Below, piece after piece: positions 7,896-16,419 of a DNA stretch of 64,000 nucleotides. The stretch is from positions 234,416-298,415 of the forward strand of contig JBIQLG010000002.1 in NCBI GenBank assembly GCA_044464485.1, in the 5' to 3' direction. Made by a program: the position numbers and the translations under genes. Within the stretch, counting starts at the first letter, position 1; the number at the start of each line of letters is the position of its first letter. The stretch is from Terrimesophilobacter sp044464485. GTDB lineage: Bacteria > Actinomycetota > Actinomycetes > Actinomycetales > Microbacteriaceae. The notes below the pieces were generated by a model. The model was not told where the DNA came from and made no database searches. It worked only from the letters and a program-made list of their open reading frames with translations.

Positions 7896-8870
7896 ATGGT
7901 GCGATTACGGCGAAGCGATCCGACGTCTCGCGGTTTTCAGCGCGTGCGGTCTGGCCGCGGTTTCAGTTATCGCGACCATTCCGGCAACACGGTGCAGGAC
8001 CGCGAGCTTCGCGCACGATTCACCGCCCTCGCCATCCCCCCGGCGTGGGAGGACGTGTGGATTGCGCCCTTCGCCAACGGGCACATCCAGGCAACCGGGG
8101 TCGACGCGGCCGGCCGGCGCCAGTATCTCTATCATCCGGTGTGGAGGCAACGCCACGATCGTGACAAGTTCGATCGGATGCTTGACCTCGCCGCGTCTCT
8201 GCCGGCAGCTCGCTCCGTCGTGACGCGAACCCTGCGAAGCAGCGGCGACATGCGCAGCCGCGTTCTCGCCGCCGCGTTCCGGATGCTAGACACCGGCTCG
8301 CTCCGTATCGGCAGCGAACGGTACGCGGATGCCAACGGCAGCCACGGCCTTTCCACCCTGCTGTGCGGCCACGTGTCCGTCACTGGCGACACGGTGAGAC
8401 TGTCTTTCCCCGCGAAGAGCGGTCAGGTCTGGGAGAGCGAGATTTCGGATGCCGACCTCGCGACGTTCATTCGGGGCCGCCTTCGCCGAGGCAAGGGCAA
8501 GCTCCTGCTGTCCTGGAGTGACCACGGTTCGGAGCGTTCCGTCTCCGCGGCCGACATCAATGCGTACGTGAAGGATCGCACCGCGGGAAATTTCACCGCA
8601 AAGGACTTTCGTTCTCTCCACGGCACAATTGCCGCCGCGCGCAGTCTCGCGTCCCACGGGCCGGCGACAAGCAAGCGCGACCGTGCGAGAGCGGTGAAAC
8701 GCGCGATGGAGGACGCGGCGGCGGTTCTCCAAAACACTCCCGCGATCGCGCGAAAGAGTTACGTCGATCCGCGGCTCATCGATCGCTTCGACGCAGGAGA
8801 AACCATCGATCCCCGGCGTCTGGAGTCAGCGGAGTCACAGGTGCGGCTGCTCATTCTGGGCGGAGGTTGA
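7896..8870 (+). CDS. DNA topoisomerase IB (poxvirus-like)
   Basis: A 324-residue type IB topoisomerase. The N-terminal domain (to about residue 80) contains the IPPAWEDVWIAPFANGHIQATG motif of the bacterial family, then the catalytic domain has the RIGSERYA segment and, near the C-terminus, the active tyrosine Tyr289 in ARKSYVDP. These enzymes relax DNA supercoils through a 3'-phosphotyrosyl intermediate without ATP. The ATG follows AGGA by five bases. Bacterial copies are accessory and patchily distributed. Confidence 0.9.
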   Translation: MVRLRRSDPTSRGFQRVRSGRGFSYRDHSGNTVQDRELRARFTALAIPPAWEDVWIAPFANGHIQATGVDAAGRRQYLYHPVWRQRHDRDKFDRMLDLAASLPAARSVVTRTLRSSGDMRSRVLAAAFRMLDTGSLRIGSERYADANGSHGLSTLLCGHVSVTGDTVRLSFPAKSGQVWESEISDADLATFIRGRLRRGKGKLLLSWSDHGSERSVSAADINAYVKDRTAGNFTAKDFRSLHGTIAAARSLASHGPATSKRDRARAVKRAMEDAAAVLQNTPAIARKSYVDPRLIDRFDAGETIDPRRLESAESQVRLLILGGG

Positions 8871-8888
8871 CGCACGCTGACGTCGCAA

Positions 8889-8921
8889 ATTGTCGTTCCG
8901 ACAATAGTGTGTGAGACACAC
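8889..8921. promoter_or_regulatory. two adjacent inverted repeats upstream of hipBA
   Basis: ATTGTCG-TTC-CGACAAT (8889-8905) is followed two bases later by GTGTGT-GAG-ACACAC (8907-8921), both perfect. They lie 19 bases after the topoisomerase stop and about 210 bases before hipB. They could terminate topoisomerase transcription or serve as operator sites. The rest of 8922-9081 shows no gene. Confidence 0.4.
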
Positions 8922-9081
8922 TTGTGTAAGCCCCTTGGTTGACAATGAGCCGTTGGATACGCAGATCGGCCGTGCACCTCATCGGGCCGCGCTAACCGTC
9001 GGTGAGGCCGTCAATGCCGCACAACACCGAGTGGTCCGTTACTGCACTGGAAAATCGGGGTGGATTCCCGGAGGCATCGCC

Positions 9082-9087
9082 TATACT
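9082..9087 (+). promoter_or_regulatory. candidate -10 box of hipBA
   Basis: TATACT lies 44 bases before the hipB ATG. The short leader contains TGATTGACTTTTCAAGCT (9093-9110), nearly identical to TGACTGACTTTTCAGGCT at the start of hipB (9133-9150); two of 18 bases differ. The duplication may be an operator. Confidence 0.45.
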
Positions 9088-9131
9088 GTCAGTGATTGAC
9101 TTTTCAAGCTTTAAGTGAACAAAGGGCAATA

Positions 9132-9467
9132 ATGACTGACTTTTCAGGCTCAGTTGCAACTCTCGATGACTGGGAGAAAAGAATCGGTCACGCCATCCGC
9201 CAAGCCCGCATCAATGCCGGCTACGACCAGGTAGCACTCGCGGAACGCGCGAACCTTTCCCGCTCCACCGTTCAGGCGTTGGAAAATGGTGCCGGTACAC
9301 GACTCCGCACACTCCTCGCGGTGCTGCGCGCCCTCGACCGGCTTGACGTGTTCGACAGTCTCATCCCGGAAACCGGGCCCACCCCTCTGGAACTTCTTGC
9401 CGAAGCTCGTCGAGCTGACAGGCGTCGGGCCACCGGGCCGCGGCGGGTTCGAAAGAACGGGAGGTGA
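9132..9467 (+). CDS. hipB: HipB-like antitoxin, XRE-family helix-turn-helix
   Basis: A 111-residue protein with an XRE/Cro helix-turn-helix (about residues 16-70: IGHAIRQARINAGYDQVALAERANLSRSTVQALENG) and a basic C-terminal tail (RRADRRRATGPRRVRKNGR). HipB antitoxins bind and neutralise the HipA kinase and repress the operon. A longer frame begins at 9096, but AAAGGGC before the ATG at 9132 supports this start. The stop codon is four bases before hipA, with which it is surely co-transcribed. Confidence 0.88.
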   Translation: MTDFSGSVATLDDWEKRIGHAIRQARINAGYDQVALAERANLSRSTVQALENGAGTRLRTLLAVLRALDRLDVFDSLIPETGPTPLELLAEARRADRRRATGPRRVRKNGR

Positions 9468-9470
9468 CCC

Positions 9471-10760
9471 GTGCCATACGAGCCGACCACGGTCGTTGAG
9501 GTTCGCGCGTGGGGCCACACCGTTGGGGCGGTAAGCGGTACAAGTTCGGGGTACGGATTCCAGTACACCCCGGAGTGGAAGCGGGCAGGCGTTGAGCTCA
9601 GCCCACTGCTGATGCCCACAAGCGATAACCGGCTCGTGTTCACTTTTCGTAACCTCAGCGAACAGACCTTCCGCGGGTTGCCACCCACGCTCGCTGACGC
9701 TCTTCCCGACAAGTTTGGCAACAGTGTCGTCGACGCGTGGCTTGCCTCGCAGGGTATTGACCGGTCCCTCATTACCCCGCTCGACCGTCTCGCCTATCTT
9801 GGCGGGCGGGGGATGGGTGCGTTGGAGTTCATCCCCGACCGGGGTCCCGCCGCACCGCCGCCAACCGTCCTGGATCTCGCTCAGCTCATTTTCGCCGCGC
9901 GGTCCGTCATCGCCGGCAGTATCGACAACGACCGGCATGCCTCCGACGCGATGAGACAGATCATTTCCGTAGGTACAAGTGCCGGTGGCGCTCGCGCCAA
10001 AGCGTTGGTGAACATCAATGATGCGACTCAGGAGATCCGTTCCGGGCAGGTGCCTGCTGCCACCGGTGAGCAGGCGTGGTTGTTGAAGTTCGATGGTGTT
10101 GGTGTGGATCGTCAACTCGGCGACTCCCAGCAGTACACCCGCATCGAGTATGGGTATTCGCTCATGGCTCGTGCCGCAGGTATCGACATGTCTCCGACTC
10201 GGCTTCTTGTTGAGAACGGTCGAAGCCATTTCCTTACTCGAAGATTCGACCGGGACGAGGGTGAGCGGATTCACATGCAGTCACTGTGTGGACTGGCCGC
10301 GGTTGATTTCAACCTCATTGGCGTCAACGATTACGGTCAGCTGTTTACCGCGGCGCGGTCACTTCAGCTTGGGGAAGAGACGATGACCCAGATTTTCCGA
10401 CGGATGGTGTTCAACGTCGCCGCCGCCAACCACGACGACCACTCCAAGAACCACTCCTTTCTGCTGCGTGAGGGTGGTCGCTGGGAACTGTCTCCCGCGT
10501 ACGACATCACCTTCGCTCGCGATGCAGCCAACCCGTGGCTCAACCAACACCTCATGGGTGTCAACGGAAAGTTCTCCAACATCGGTCGCGATGACCTGCT
10601 CACCGTCGCGGACCGATTCGCTATTCCGCGCGCAAAACGAGCAATCTCGGATGTGGCGGATGCGCTGGACTCCTGGCCGCAATTCGCGACCGAGGCAGGG
10701 TTGGACACCCATGTGGCGGACAGCATTGGGCGAGAATTTTCCAACCCCCTGACTGCGTAG
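9471..10760 (+). CDS. hipA: HipA-family serine/threonine kinase toxin
   Basis: A 429-residue HipA-like kinase. The N-terminal coupling domain (about residues 5-100) is followed by the glycine-rich nucleotide loop SVGTSAGGARAKALV, the TRRFDRD segment, the catalytic-loop stretch NHDDHSKNHSFLL and the metal-binding AYDITFA. HipA kinases inactivate glutamyl-tRNA synthetase or other targets by phosphorylation, producing a dormant, persistent state. The start is GTG six bases after GGGAGGT. Codon use looks richer in GTT and GGT than in the flanking genes, which hints at horizontal transfer. The target is unknown. Confidence 0.88.
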   Translation: MPYEPTTVVEVRAWGHTVGAVSGTSSGYGFQYTPEWKRAGVELSPLLMPTSDNRLVFTFRNLSEQTFRGLPPTLADALPDKFGNSVVDAWLASQGIDRSLITPLDRLAYLGGRGMGALEFIPDRGPAAPPPTVLDLAQLIFAARSVIAGSIDNDRHASDAMRQIISVGTSAGGARAKALVNINDATQEIRSGQVPAATGEQAWLLKFDGVGVDRQLGDSQQYTRIEYGYSLMARAAGIDMSPTRLLVENGRSHFLTRRFDRDEGERIHMQSLCGLAAVDFNLIGVNDYGQLFTAARSLQLGEETMTQIFRRMVFNVAAANHDDHSKNHSFLLREGGRWELSPAYDITFARDAANPWLNQHLMGVNGKFSNIGRDDLLTVADRFAIPRAKRAISDVADALDSWPQFATEAGLDTHVADSIGREFSNPLTA

Positions 10761-10848
10761 GATGGCGAAGTTCGGTTTGTGCACCTGCGATCAGTTGGTC
10801 GCGGGCCTCTACTTGCCACCTTTGTCCCCAGTACAGCACCATGAAGAT

Positions 10849-11187
10849 ATGACCAAGTACCTCATCTCGTTCCCCAGCGAAGCTATGGTGCTCACCGCCG
10901 AGGAGTTCCCCATTGTCGTCGCAGAATCCCACGCTGTCATCGAGGAAGCGAAGGCGGCTGGCGTGTATGTGTTCGGCGGTGGGATCGACGAGGGCGTCGA
11001 GCCGGTGCTCGTCTCCGCCGACGGTTCGGTGTCGACGGAGATCTACCCCGGTTCACGACTGGACGGCGGGTTCACAATCCTTGAGCTGGCAACCCGCGAG
11101 GATGCCGAAGAGTGGGCTCGCAAGCTCGCGGTCGCGTGCCGTTGTTCTCAGGAGTTGAGGGAATTCGGCTTCGACCCGCAAAGCTGA
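10849..11187 (+). CDS. YCII-related (DGPF) domain protein
   Basis: A 112-residue alpha/beta protein resembling the YCII family: an N-terminal MTKYLISFPS strand, a central VFGGGIDEG segment and a C-terminal FTILELATREDAEEWARKLA helix. Related proteins are often annotated as sigma-factor regulators, but the function is unknown. A longer frame starts at 10762, but homologues begin at the MTKYLI strand, so the ATG at 10849 was chosen. It lies 88 bases after hipA and may share its transcript. Confidence 0.72.
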   Translation: MTKYLISFPSEAMVLTAEEFPIVVAESHAVIEEAKAAGVYVFGGGIDEGVEPVLVSADGSVSTEIYPGSRLDGGFTILELATREDAEEWARKLAVACRCSQELREFGFDPQS

Positions 11188-11194
11188 CGGTCGC

Positions 11195-12109
11195 TCACCG
11201 CCAGAATTCGGCGAGCCTCTCCGCGAGCCCTGCGCCCTGATCGTATCCGGCTCGGGCTGCCGCCGGGCGCGTCGAGTGGTCCATCATGTTGTCTCCGAAT
11301 GCGTCAAGCGAGCCCTGATCCGGCAGAATCGCCTCAACCCGGCTGCCGCCCGCTTCCAGGTCTTCGACTTGGGCGGTGAGTTGCATGCGCCACCTCAGCG
11401 GGTGCAGTGTTCTCCCACCGAGAGGTGAAAGCACAAGCACACGACCGAAACCTGCGGCCAGGTCGGCGTTCTCGTTTCGACGGTACCCCCCGTCGATGTA
11501 TTTCCTGGTGCCGATTCGGTAGGCGGGCCCGCCGGACGTGCTCGCGGCCACCGCGTCGACAAGGGTGACCCCGCTGCCGGAATCGAGTATCGCGTCGTCA
11601 CCCGTGTGCGCATCGACAGCGGTCAGGAGCAGACGCTGCTGTGGCCAGTCCTGGCGAGGCAGCCTTGCGGCGACGACCTGGCGCCAACGCTCAGAACCGT
11701 TGGACGCGGCATCCAGTTCGATCGCGGCCGCGCCCATCCTGCGTCGCATATCGGCGGCGTTTTCGGATGCTGCGCTGATTCGGGTGACTCTCTCCAGTCT
11801 TTCACGCTGGATGTTCGGCACCGGGCCGCCCGAAATGGGTTGCGGTGTCGGTGCCGCGAGGATGCTGGCGAACAGTTCGGTGGGGGTTGCACCGGTGATC
11901 TGCGCCGCGGCCGTCGCGCCGGCCGAGGTGCCGATGATGAGGTCGGCGTGCGTGACGTCCAGTCCGGCGTCAAGCAGTCCGGCGGTGACGCCAATCAGCC
12001 AGGCGTTGCCGGCGGATCCGCCACCGCCGAGCACCAACGCTCTGCCGTTTGCGGCTTTCGGGACGGCCATAAGAGTCGGTTGCTTGTCGCGCTGAATTGA
12101 AGGGTTCAT
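11195..12109 (-). CDS. patatin-like phospholipase
   Basis: A 304-residue patatin-fold acyl hydrolase. It shows the oxyanion-hole glycine run LGGGGSAGNAW (residues 27-37), the serine elbow GTSAG (Ser62) and the DGG partner motif in YIDGGYRRNENADLA near residue 208, so a Ser-Asp dyad is complete. No signal peptide is apparent, suggesting a cytosolic or membrane-peripheral lipase. It ends 7 bases from the convergent YCII gene. A 17-codon ORF with a very strong ribosome site lies 50 bases upstream. Confidence 0.9.
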   Translation of the reverse strand: MNPSIQRDKQPTLMAVPKAANGRALVLGGGGSAGNAWLIGVTAGLLDAGLDVTHADLIIGTSAGATAAAQITGATPTELFASILAAPTPQPISGGPVPNIQRERLERVTRISAASENAADMRRRMGAAAIELDAASNGSERWRQVVAARLPRQDWPQQRLLLTAVDAHTGDDAILDSGSGVTLVDAVAASTSGGPAYRIGTRKYIDGGYRRNENADLAAGFGRVLVLSPLGGRTLHPLRWRMQLTAQVEDLEAGGSRVEAILPDQGSLDAFGDNMMDHSTRPAAARAGYDQGAGLAERLAEFWR

Positions 12110-12159
12110 GATCGTAGCTTTCTGAGAGTGCTTGCGAAGCGCTCCCTGCGACGGCTACG

Positions 12160-12213
12160 TCAGTCGCTGGATCGTGAACTCGAAGGAGCGCCCAGAGTGG
12201 ACAGTGTGTGCAT
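12160..12213 (-). CDS. candidate 17-residue leader peptide upstream of patatin gene
   Basis: ATG at 12213 is preceded by a near-perfect Shine-Dalgarno sequence, GAGGAGG (12222-12228), at the ideal spacing of eight bases. The ORF encodes MHTLSTLGAPSSSRSSD and stops 50 bases before the patatin gene. TATAGT lies further upstream near 12260 as a possible -10 box. A ribosome site this strong for so short a frame suggests a leader peptide or a coupled small protein. Its function is unknown. Confidence 0.4.
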   Translation of the reverse strand: MHTLSTLGAPSSSRSSD

Positions 12214-12310
12214 CGGGCTCACCTCCTCGGATCGTGTCACGTTCGAAGAAAACTATAGCCATTCCTGCGGTTCACAGGAAAGGCACCTGAAAATCTCGCT
12301 CGTGATTAGG

Positions 12311-12691
12311 TCAGCCGAGAGCGACGACGAGAGTAAGCACGGTGAGCATGATCGTCACGGGCGTCATGGTGTAGCGCTCGCGTTTGCTTCGCGACACGAG
12401 GTTCATGAGAGTGCCGAGCACAAAGAACGCGAAGACAACCCACGCCGCGATATGCACTGCGATGCCGTTGCCCAGCACCCGGGTGACGCCGACTCGCTCC
12501 AGAAGTATCCACGCGATGACCGCGTAGATCAGCACAGAGACGATGCTGCCAACCCTCAGTTTGGGCGGAAGAATTCTTGCTGTGCCGCCCCACGCGTATT
12601 CGCCCAGCGGTGCGCCACTGGCAAGTGCGATCTGGAAAACTGCGAGGAGGCCGAGGACTATGCAGGCGGCGATGACGGCGGCAAAACTCAA
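12311..12691 (-). CDS. small four-helix membrane protein of unknown function
   Basis: A 126-residue protein with four predicted transmembrane segments (about 5-25, 47-65, 78-98 and 108-125) and a short basic loop, SRSKRERYT, before the last. The TTG start is preceded by GAGG at seven bases. No catalytic motif is visible. It lies downstream of the tRNA-Thr/Met pair on the same strand and upstream of the patatin gene. Confidence 0.7.
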   Translation of the reverse strand: MSFAAVIAACIVLGLLAVFQIALASGAPLGEYAWGGTARILPPKLRVGSIVSVLIYAVIAWILLERVGVTRVLGNGIAVHIAAWVVFAFFVLGTLMNLVSRSKRERYTMTPVTIMLTVLTLVVALG

Positions 12692-12753
12692 TACTTTTCC
12701 TCGGGATGCGGCAGCACAAAGGCAGGGCGATCATTGCAACTGGGATTCGATTG

Positions 12754-12827
12754 TAGCTGGGGCGGGATTCGAACCCGCGACCTCACGATTATGAGTCGTG
12801 CGCTCTCACCAACTGAGCTACCCAGCC
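12754..12827 (-). tRNA. tRNA-Met (CAU)
   Basis: A 74-nt cloverleaf with a 7-bp acceptor (a G-U pair at position 1), a D arm, a CAT anticodon in the loop CTCATAA, a T arm with TTCGAAT, and discriminator A. The CCA end is not encoded. The body matches elongator tRNA-Met; a tRNA-Ile with modified CAU cannot be excluded by anticodon alone. Confidence 0.93.
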
Positions 12828-12852
12828 ACGGCATCCGCAGAACGGATGTCCG

Positions 12853-12924
<72 letters not shown>

Positions 12925-13031
12925 GCACAAAAATCCGCACCGGGCGGAGCAGTGGCACCGTAAGAGACTAGCACCCGCAGCGACGCGAATTGAAACGATG
13001 TGCGCGTTGTGACGGTACCGAGCCGACGCAG

Positions 13032-14126
13032 CTAGTTCGCGTGTTCCTTGAGCCACTCGAACGGATCAACGGCGACCCCATTCACGTGGATTTCAAGGTG
13101 AAGGTGCGGCCCCGTCGACTCGCCGGTGGTGCCGACAAGTCCGATCTCATCGCCGACCTTCACGTGCTGACCCATCGTGACCTTGATGCTTCCGACCTGC
13201 ATGTGGGCATACAGGCTCACCACCTTCTGACCGTCGATCACATGCTCGATCTCCACGTGCTGGCCGTAACTCCAGTCAACGTTGTCGATGTTGATGACAA
13301 CACCGTCGGCAATGGCCTGAATGTGCGCACCGTAACCGGGCGTGAAGTCGACCCCCTTGTGGAAAGTGGAGCAACCGGAACACGGCGCCACCCTGGGACC
13401 GTACGGGTCCGAAATCGGTACCGCGATGGGGAACGGCCACTGAATCGTGCCGTTCGGGTTATTCGTGTAAAGGAAGTTGCGGTTGCCGTACTTCAGAAAC
13501 AATTGTTCCCGAAACGAAGTTGCGGTGTAGCCGTCGCGCGAAACGGTGAGGTTCGCGTTCGGCTGGGCAACCAATTCCTGCACCTTCGCCTCTGCGGGTG
13601 CGGCAACCGCACCCGTGTGCTCGGTCGGAGAGTAGAACGCGTTGGCGGGGATCGACGTTGCCACCATCATGAGGCCAGCGCCGATCATCGCACCGAAGGT
13701 CATGAGCTTGGAGAGCATACGACGCTTGAACGGCTTACGTTTCGACAACGCCACAGCGCGCGGTGCGCGAGGCGGGGCGGCTGTCTTCGTCCGCGTGACC
13801 CCGCGCGGAAGCTTCACCGGGCGACGCGACTTCGGCTTCTTCGGTGCGCGTGGGCGGCGGGAATCTGAAGCCACGACATCCTCGGATGCGTCGCCGAGCG
13901 ACGAGAACAATGTCACCGCTGCGGACTCGGGAGCGGCCGCCTGCGATGGCTCTTCCCTCACAAGCGGCACGCGGGTTGCACCAACCTGCGGCGGCGGCAG
14001 TTGTGACAACAACTGAGCTTCGGCAGCCTGCTCTCTGGCGCGAATCTCGCGGCGCGTCAGCGGAGCGCTGGAGTTGGTCGCATTGGCTGGGGCCGCTGCC
14101 CCAGATTCCTGATCGAATTCAGTCAC
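13032..14126 (-). CDS. secreted or membrane-anchored M23-family metallopeptidase, copy 2
   Basis: A 364-residue protein with a long Ala/Pro/Lys-rich cytoplasmic region (residues 1-135), one transmembrane anchor (about 145-165, FGAMIGAGLMMVATSIPANA) and a C-terminal M23 domain with zinc ligands in STFHKGVDF and GPHLHLE. The PC-x-x-CSTFHKG pattern is shared with the paralogue at 5943. It should act on peptidoglycan outside the cell. The start is GTG at 14126, three bases after the stop codon of an in-frame 22-codon upstream ORF. Confidence 0.88.
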   Translation of the reverse strand: MTEFDQESGAAAPANATNSSAPLTRREIRAREQAAEAQLLSQLPPPQVGATRVPLVREEPSQAAAPESAAVTLFSSLGDASEDVVASDSRRPRAPKKPKSRRPVKLPRGVTRTKTAAPPRAPRAVALSKRKPFKRRMLSKLMTFGAMIGAGLMMVATSIPANAFYSPTEHTGAVAAPAEAKVQELVAQPNANLTVSRDGYTATSFREQLFLKYGNRNFLYTNNPNGTIQWPFPIAVPISDPYGPRVAPCSGCSTFHKGVDFTPGYGAHIQAIADGVVINIDNVDWSYGQHVEIEHVIDGQKVVSLYAHMQVGSIKVTMGQHVKVGDEIGLVGTTGESTGPHLHLEIHVNGVAVDPFEWLKEHAN

Positions 14127-14129
14127 GAT

Positions 14130-14198
14130 TTACCGAGCCGCGTTCCTGTCGCGTAAGAGGTACGCGAACGGACGCACGACAGTAAAAATCGACGTCAT
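14130..14198 (-). CDS. candidate 22-residue upstream ORF of M23 peptidase gene
   Basis: ATG at 14198 opens a 22-codon frame ending in TAA at 14130-14132. The TAA is separated by one codon from, and is in frame with, the GTG start of the peptidase. GAGGAG (14210-14215) lies 11 bases before the ATG. The main GTG has no good ribosome site of its own, so translation may restart after the small ORF. The leader upstream (14239-14250) also holds the perfect palindrome GGTGTGCACACC. Confidence 0.4.
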   Translation of the reverse strand: MTSIFTVVRPFAYLLRDRNAAR

Positions 14199-14340
14199 TT
14201 CTGGTGGCGCTCCTCAACACTCGGCCGATGCACTTTCGGGTGTGCACACCGAACCATGCGAAACCCTCGCGGCCCTACGCCGCTAGATAACGAACTCATA
14301 AAGGATAACCGAGAAAGCTGGGAAAAAACCAGTCCGATTT

Positions 14341-15144
14341 TCAGGTTCCGCTCTGCACGAGCGCCGCCTCCAGCGCATCCGCCACCCCGGGCTCGGCGGC
14401 CAGCACGAACTTCGCAGAAGCCCGTTCGCCACGCAGTCCCGAAACCTTTGCACCGGCCTCCTGCGCGATCAGCGCACCGGCGGCATGATCCCACGGATTC
14501 AACCCGTGCTCGAAGTAACCATTGAGTCTCGCGCACGCGACATCACACAAGTCCAGCGCCGCGGATCCTTGCCGACGAATGTCGCGCACCCTCTCGATGA
14601 GTCCCACGAGCACCTTCGCCTGGACCACTCGGCGCTCGGCGCTGTACGAGAAGCCCGTGCCGACAAGCGCCTGAGCGAGGTCGACATTCGGGGCGGTTAC
14701 GATCGTGGAACCATTGAGCGTCGACCCGCTGCCGGCAGATGCCGCGAACAGTTCATCCGCCGCAGGATTGAACACGACGCCCGAAAGCGCCGTCCACGCC
14801 AGCGGGTCAGGCTCGCCTTGGACCACCGCAATACTGACCGCGTACTGGCGGATGCCGTACAAGTAGTTAACGGTTCCATCAATGGGATCGACCACCCAGG
14901 TGAGTCCGGATGACCCGCGCACCGAACTGCGCTCCTCGCCGAGAATTCCGTCGTTCGGCCGCGCATCGGCCAGAAGCGAACGGATGAGGTCCTCCGTCTC
15001 ACGGTCGGCCTCCGTCACAATGTCTTCCAGCGACGACTTGGACGCGGCAACCGTTACGCCCTCCGCGCGGCGCCGCGCGGCAAGCTCGCCAGCCTGCCTC
15101 GCGATCGAGGTGGCGAGGTCAAGCAATTCTGTCGTCGGCTGCAT
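14341..15144 (-). CDS. inositol monophosphatase family phosphatase
   Basis: A 267-residue Li-sensitive-type phosphatase. Metal and substrate motifs are visible: DIVTEADRETE near residue 45, GEERS, WVVDPIDGTVNYLYG near residue 85, and the C-terminal WDHAAGALIAQEAGA. The family hydrolyses inositol-1-phosphate or related sugar phosphates (histidinol phosphate in some actinobacteria). An open frame extends upstream through tRNA-Tyr, so the ATG at 15144, 18 bases from the tRNA end, is the real start. Confidence 0.9.
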   Translation of the reverse strand: MQPTTELLDLATSIARQAGELAARRRAEGVTVAASKSSLEDIVTEADRETEDLIRSLLADARPNDGILGEERSSVRGSSGLTWVVDPIDGTVNYLYGIRQYAVSIAVVQGEPDPLAWTALSGVVFNPAADELFAASAGSGSTLNGSTIVTAPNVDLAQALVGTGFSYSAERRVVQAKVLVGLIERVRDIRRQGSAALDLCDVACARLNGYFEHGLNPWDHAAGALIAQEAGAKVSGLRGERASAKFVLAAEPGVADALEAALVQSGT

Positions 15145-15161
15145 ATGTTCACGGTTCTTCG

Positions 15162-15246
15162 TGGTGGCAAGTACAGGATTCGAACCTGTGAAGTCTGAGA
15201 CGTCTGATTTACAGTCAGATCCCTTTGGCCGCTTGGGTAACTTGCC
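15162..15246 (-). tRNA. tRNA-Tyr (GUA)
   Basis: A class II tRNA with a long variable arm, anticodon GTA in the loop CTGTAAA, acceptor GGCAAGT/ACTTGCC, discriminator A and an encoded CCA (15162-15164). It lies 18 bases before the inositol monophosphatase start and may share its transcript. Confidence 0.95.
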
Positions 15247-15387
15247 GGGTACTCCGGCCACATGTATTCATCTGACCGGAGACAGAACTCAAGGATAGCG
15301 TGCCAGAGCGTCACACAAAATCACACCCAGGTTTTGCCGGTTATGATCAGCACGACACAAGGTCACGCAACAAGCCCGGGAGTTTCG

Positions 15388-16413
15388 ATGGCCGGTATCG
15401 ACGACGTCGCGCACCGCGCCGGCGTATCCACGGCAACCGTGTCGCGCGCGCTCAGCGGCAACGGTCATGTCTCCGCGCCCACGAGAGACCGCGTGCGTCG
15501 CATCGCGGATGAACTCGGTTACGTGGTGAGTTCGAGTGCGTCCAGTCTGGCGACGGGTCGCACCAAAACAGTGGGTGTCGTCACCCCTGCTCTCAACCAG
15601 TGGTTCTACAGCTCCGTGCTTCAGGGCGCAGAAAGCGAGTTGCTCGCTGGCGGCTACGACCTCACCCTCTACAACCTGGGCTGCGGGGCGGACGAGCGCC
15701 GCAGCGTCTTTGAACATTTTCTGTTGCGCAAGAGAGTCGACGGGGTCATCGCGATCGCGCTGGAGCTGACCGGCCAGGAAATTACACGGCTCATTGATTT
15801 GGGAAAACCGATTGTGGGCATCGGCGGCCCTTTGCCCGGGGTGCGCACGCTCAGCATCGACGATGTCGCGGTCGCGAGGCTCGCAACGGAACATCTGCTG
15901 TCTCTTGGCCACACCTCCATCGCCCACATCGGCGGGAACAAGAGCCTCGAGCGCGACTTCCACCTGCCCACAAACCGCCGAGTCGGCCACGAAGCAGCCC
16001 TCGAGGCTGCGGGCATCCCGGTGGATCCCGAGCTGTTCCAGACAGCGGATTTCACGGTGCCGGGCGGCTACGAGGCCGCCAAACAGCTTCTCGGCAACCC
16101 TCGAAAGCGGCCGACCGCCATCTTCGCTTCATCGGATGAGATGGCCATCGGAGCGATCCTCGCGGCCCGCGACATGGGGCTCAGCGTTCCGGACGATATT
16201 TCCGTCATCGGGATCGACGACCACATCCTTTCCGGATTCTTCGGGCTCTCCACGGTGGCCCAGTTCCCCGAGCTTCAGGGCCGAATGGCGGTGAAGCTCC
16301 TGATGGAACGACTGCAGCCCGGTCGCGCACCCGAGCAGTCGCTCAACACGGCGCTTCCCTACGAACTCATCGTGCGATCCAGTACGGCGCGAGCGTCGCC
16401 GCAACGGCGGTGA
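15388..16413 (+). CDS. LacI-family transcriptional regulator
   Basis: A 341-residue repressor. The N-terminal helix-turn-helix is AGIDDVAHRAGVSTATVSRAL (residues 2-22), followed by the hinge helix and a periplasmic-binding-like effector domain with GVVTPALNQWFYSSVLQG and the C-terminal FASSDEMAIGA and ISVIGIDDHILSGFF motifs. It presumably senses a sugar. A longer frame exists, but GGGAG before the ATG at 15388 and the family N-terminus fix the start. No sugar operon is adjacent, so its target is unknown. Confidence 0.92.
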   Translation: MAGIDDVAHRAGVSTATVSRALSGNGHVSAPTRDRVRRIADELGYVVSSSASSLATGRTKTVGVVTPALNQWFYSSVLQGAESELLAGGYDLTLYNLGCGADERRSVFEHFLLRKRVDGVIAIALELTGQEITRLIDLGKPIVGIGGPLPGVRTLSIDDVAVARLATEHLLSLGHTSIAHIGGNKSLERDFHLPTNRRVGHEAALEAAGIPVDPELFQTADFTVPGGYEAAKQLLGNPRKRPTAIFASSDEMAIGAILAARDMGLSVPDDISVIGIDDHILSGFFGLSTVAQFPELQGRMAVKLLMERLQPGRAPEQSLNTALPYELIVRSSTARASPQRR

Positions 16414-16419
16414 CGGCGC

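Noticed and set aside
14127..14340. Possible ydaO-type (cyclic di-AMP) riboswitch ahead of the M23 peptidase
   Set aside because: The location is typical, but I could not find the conserved G-rich core segments by eye, so only the uORF and palindrome are reported.
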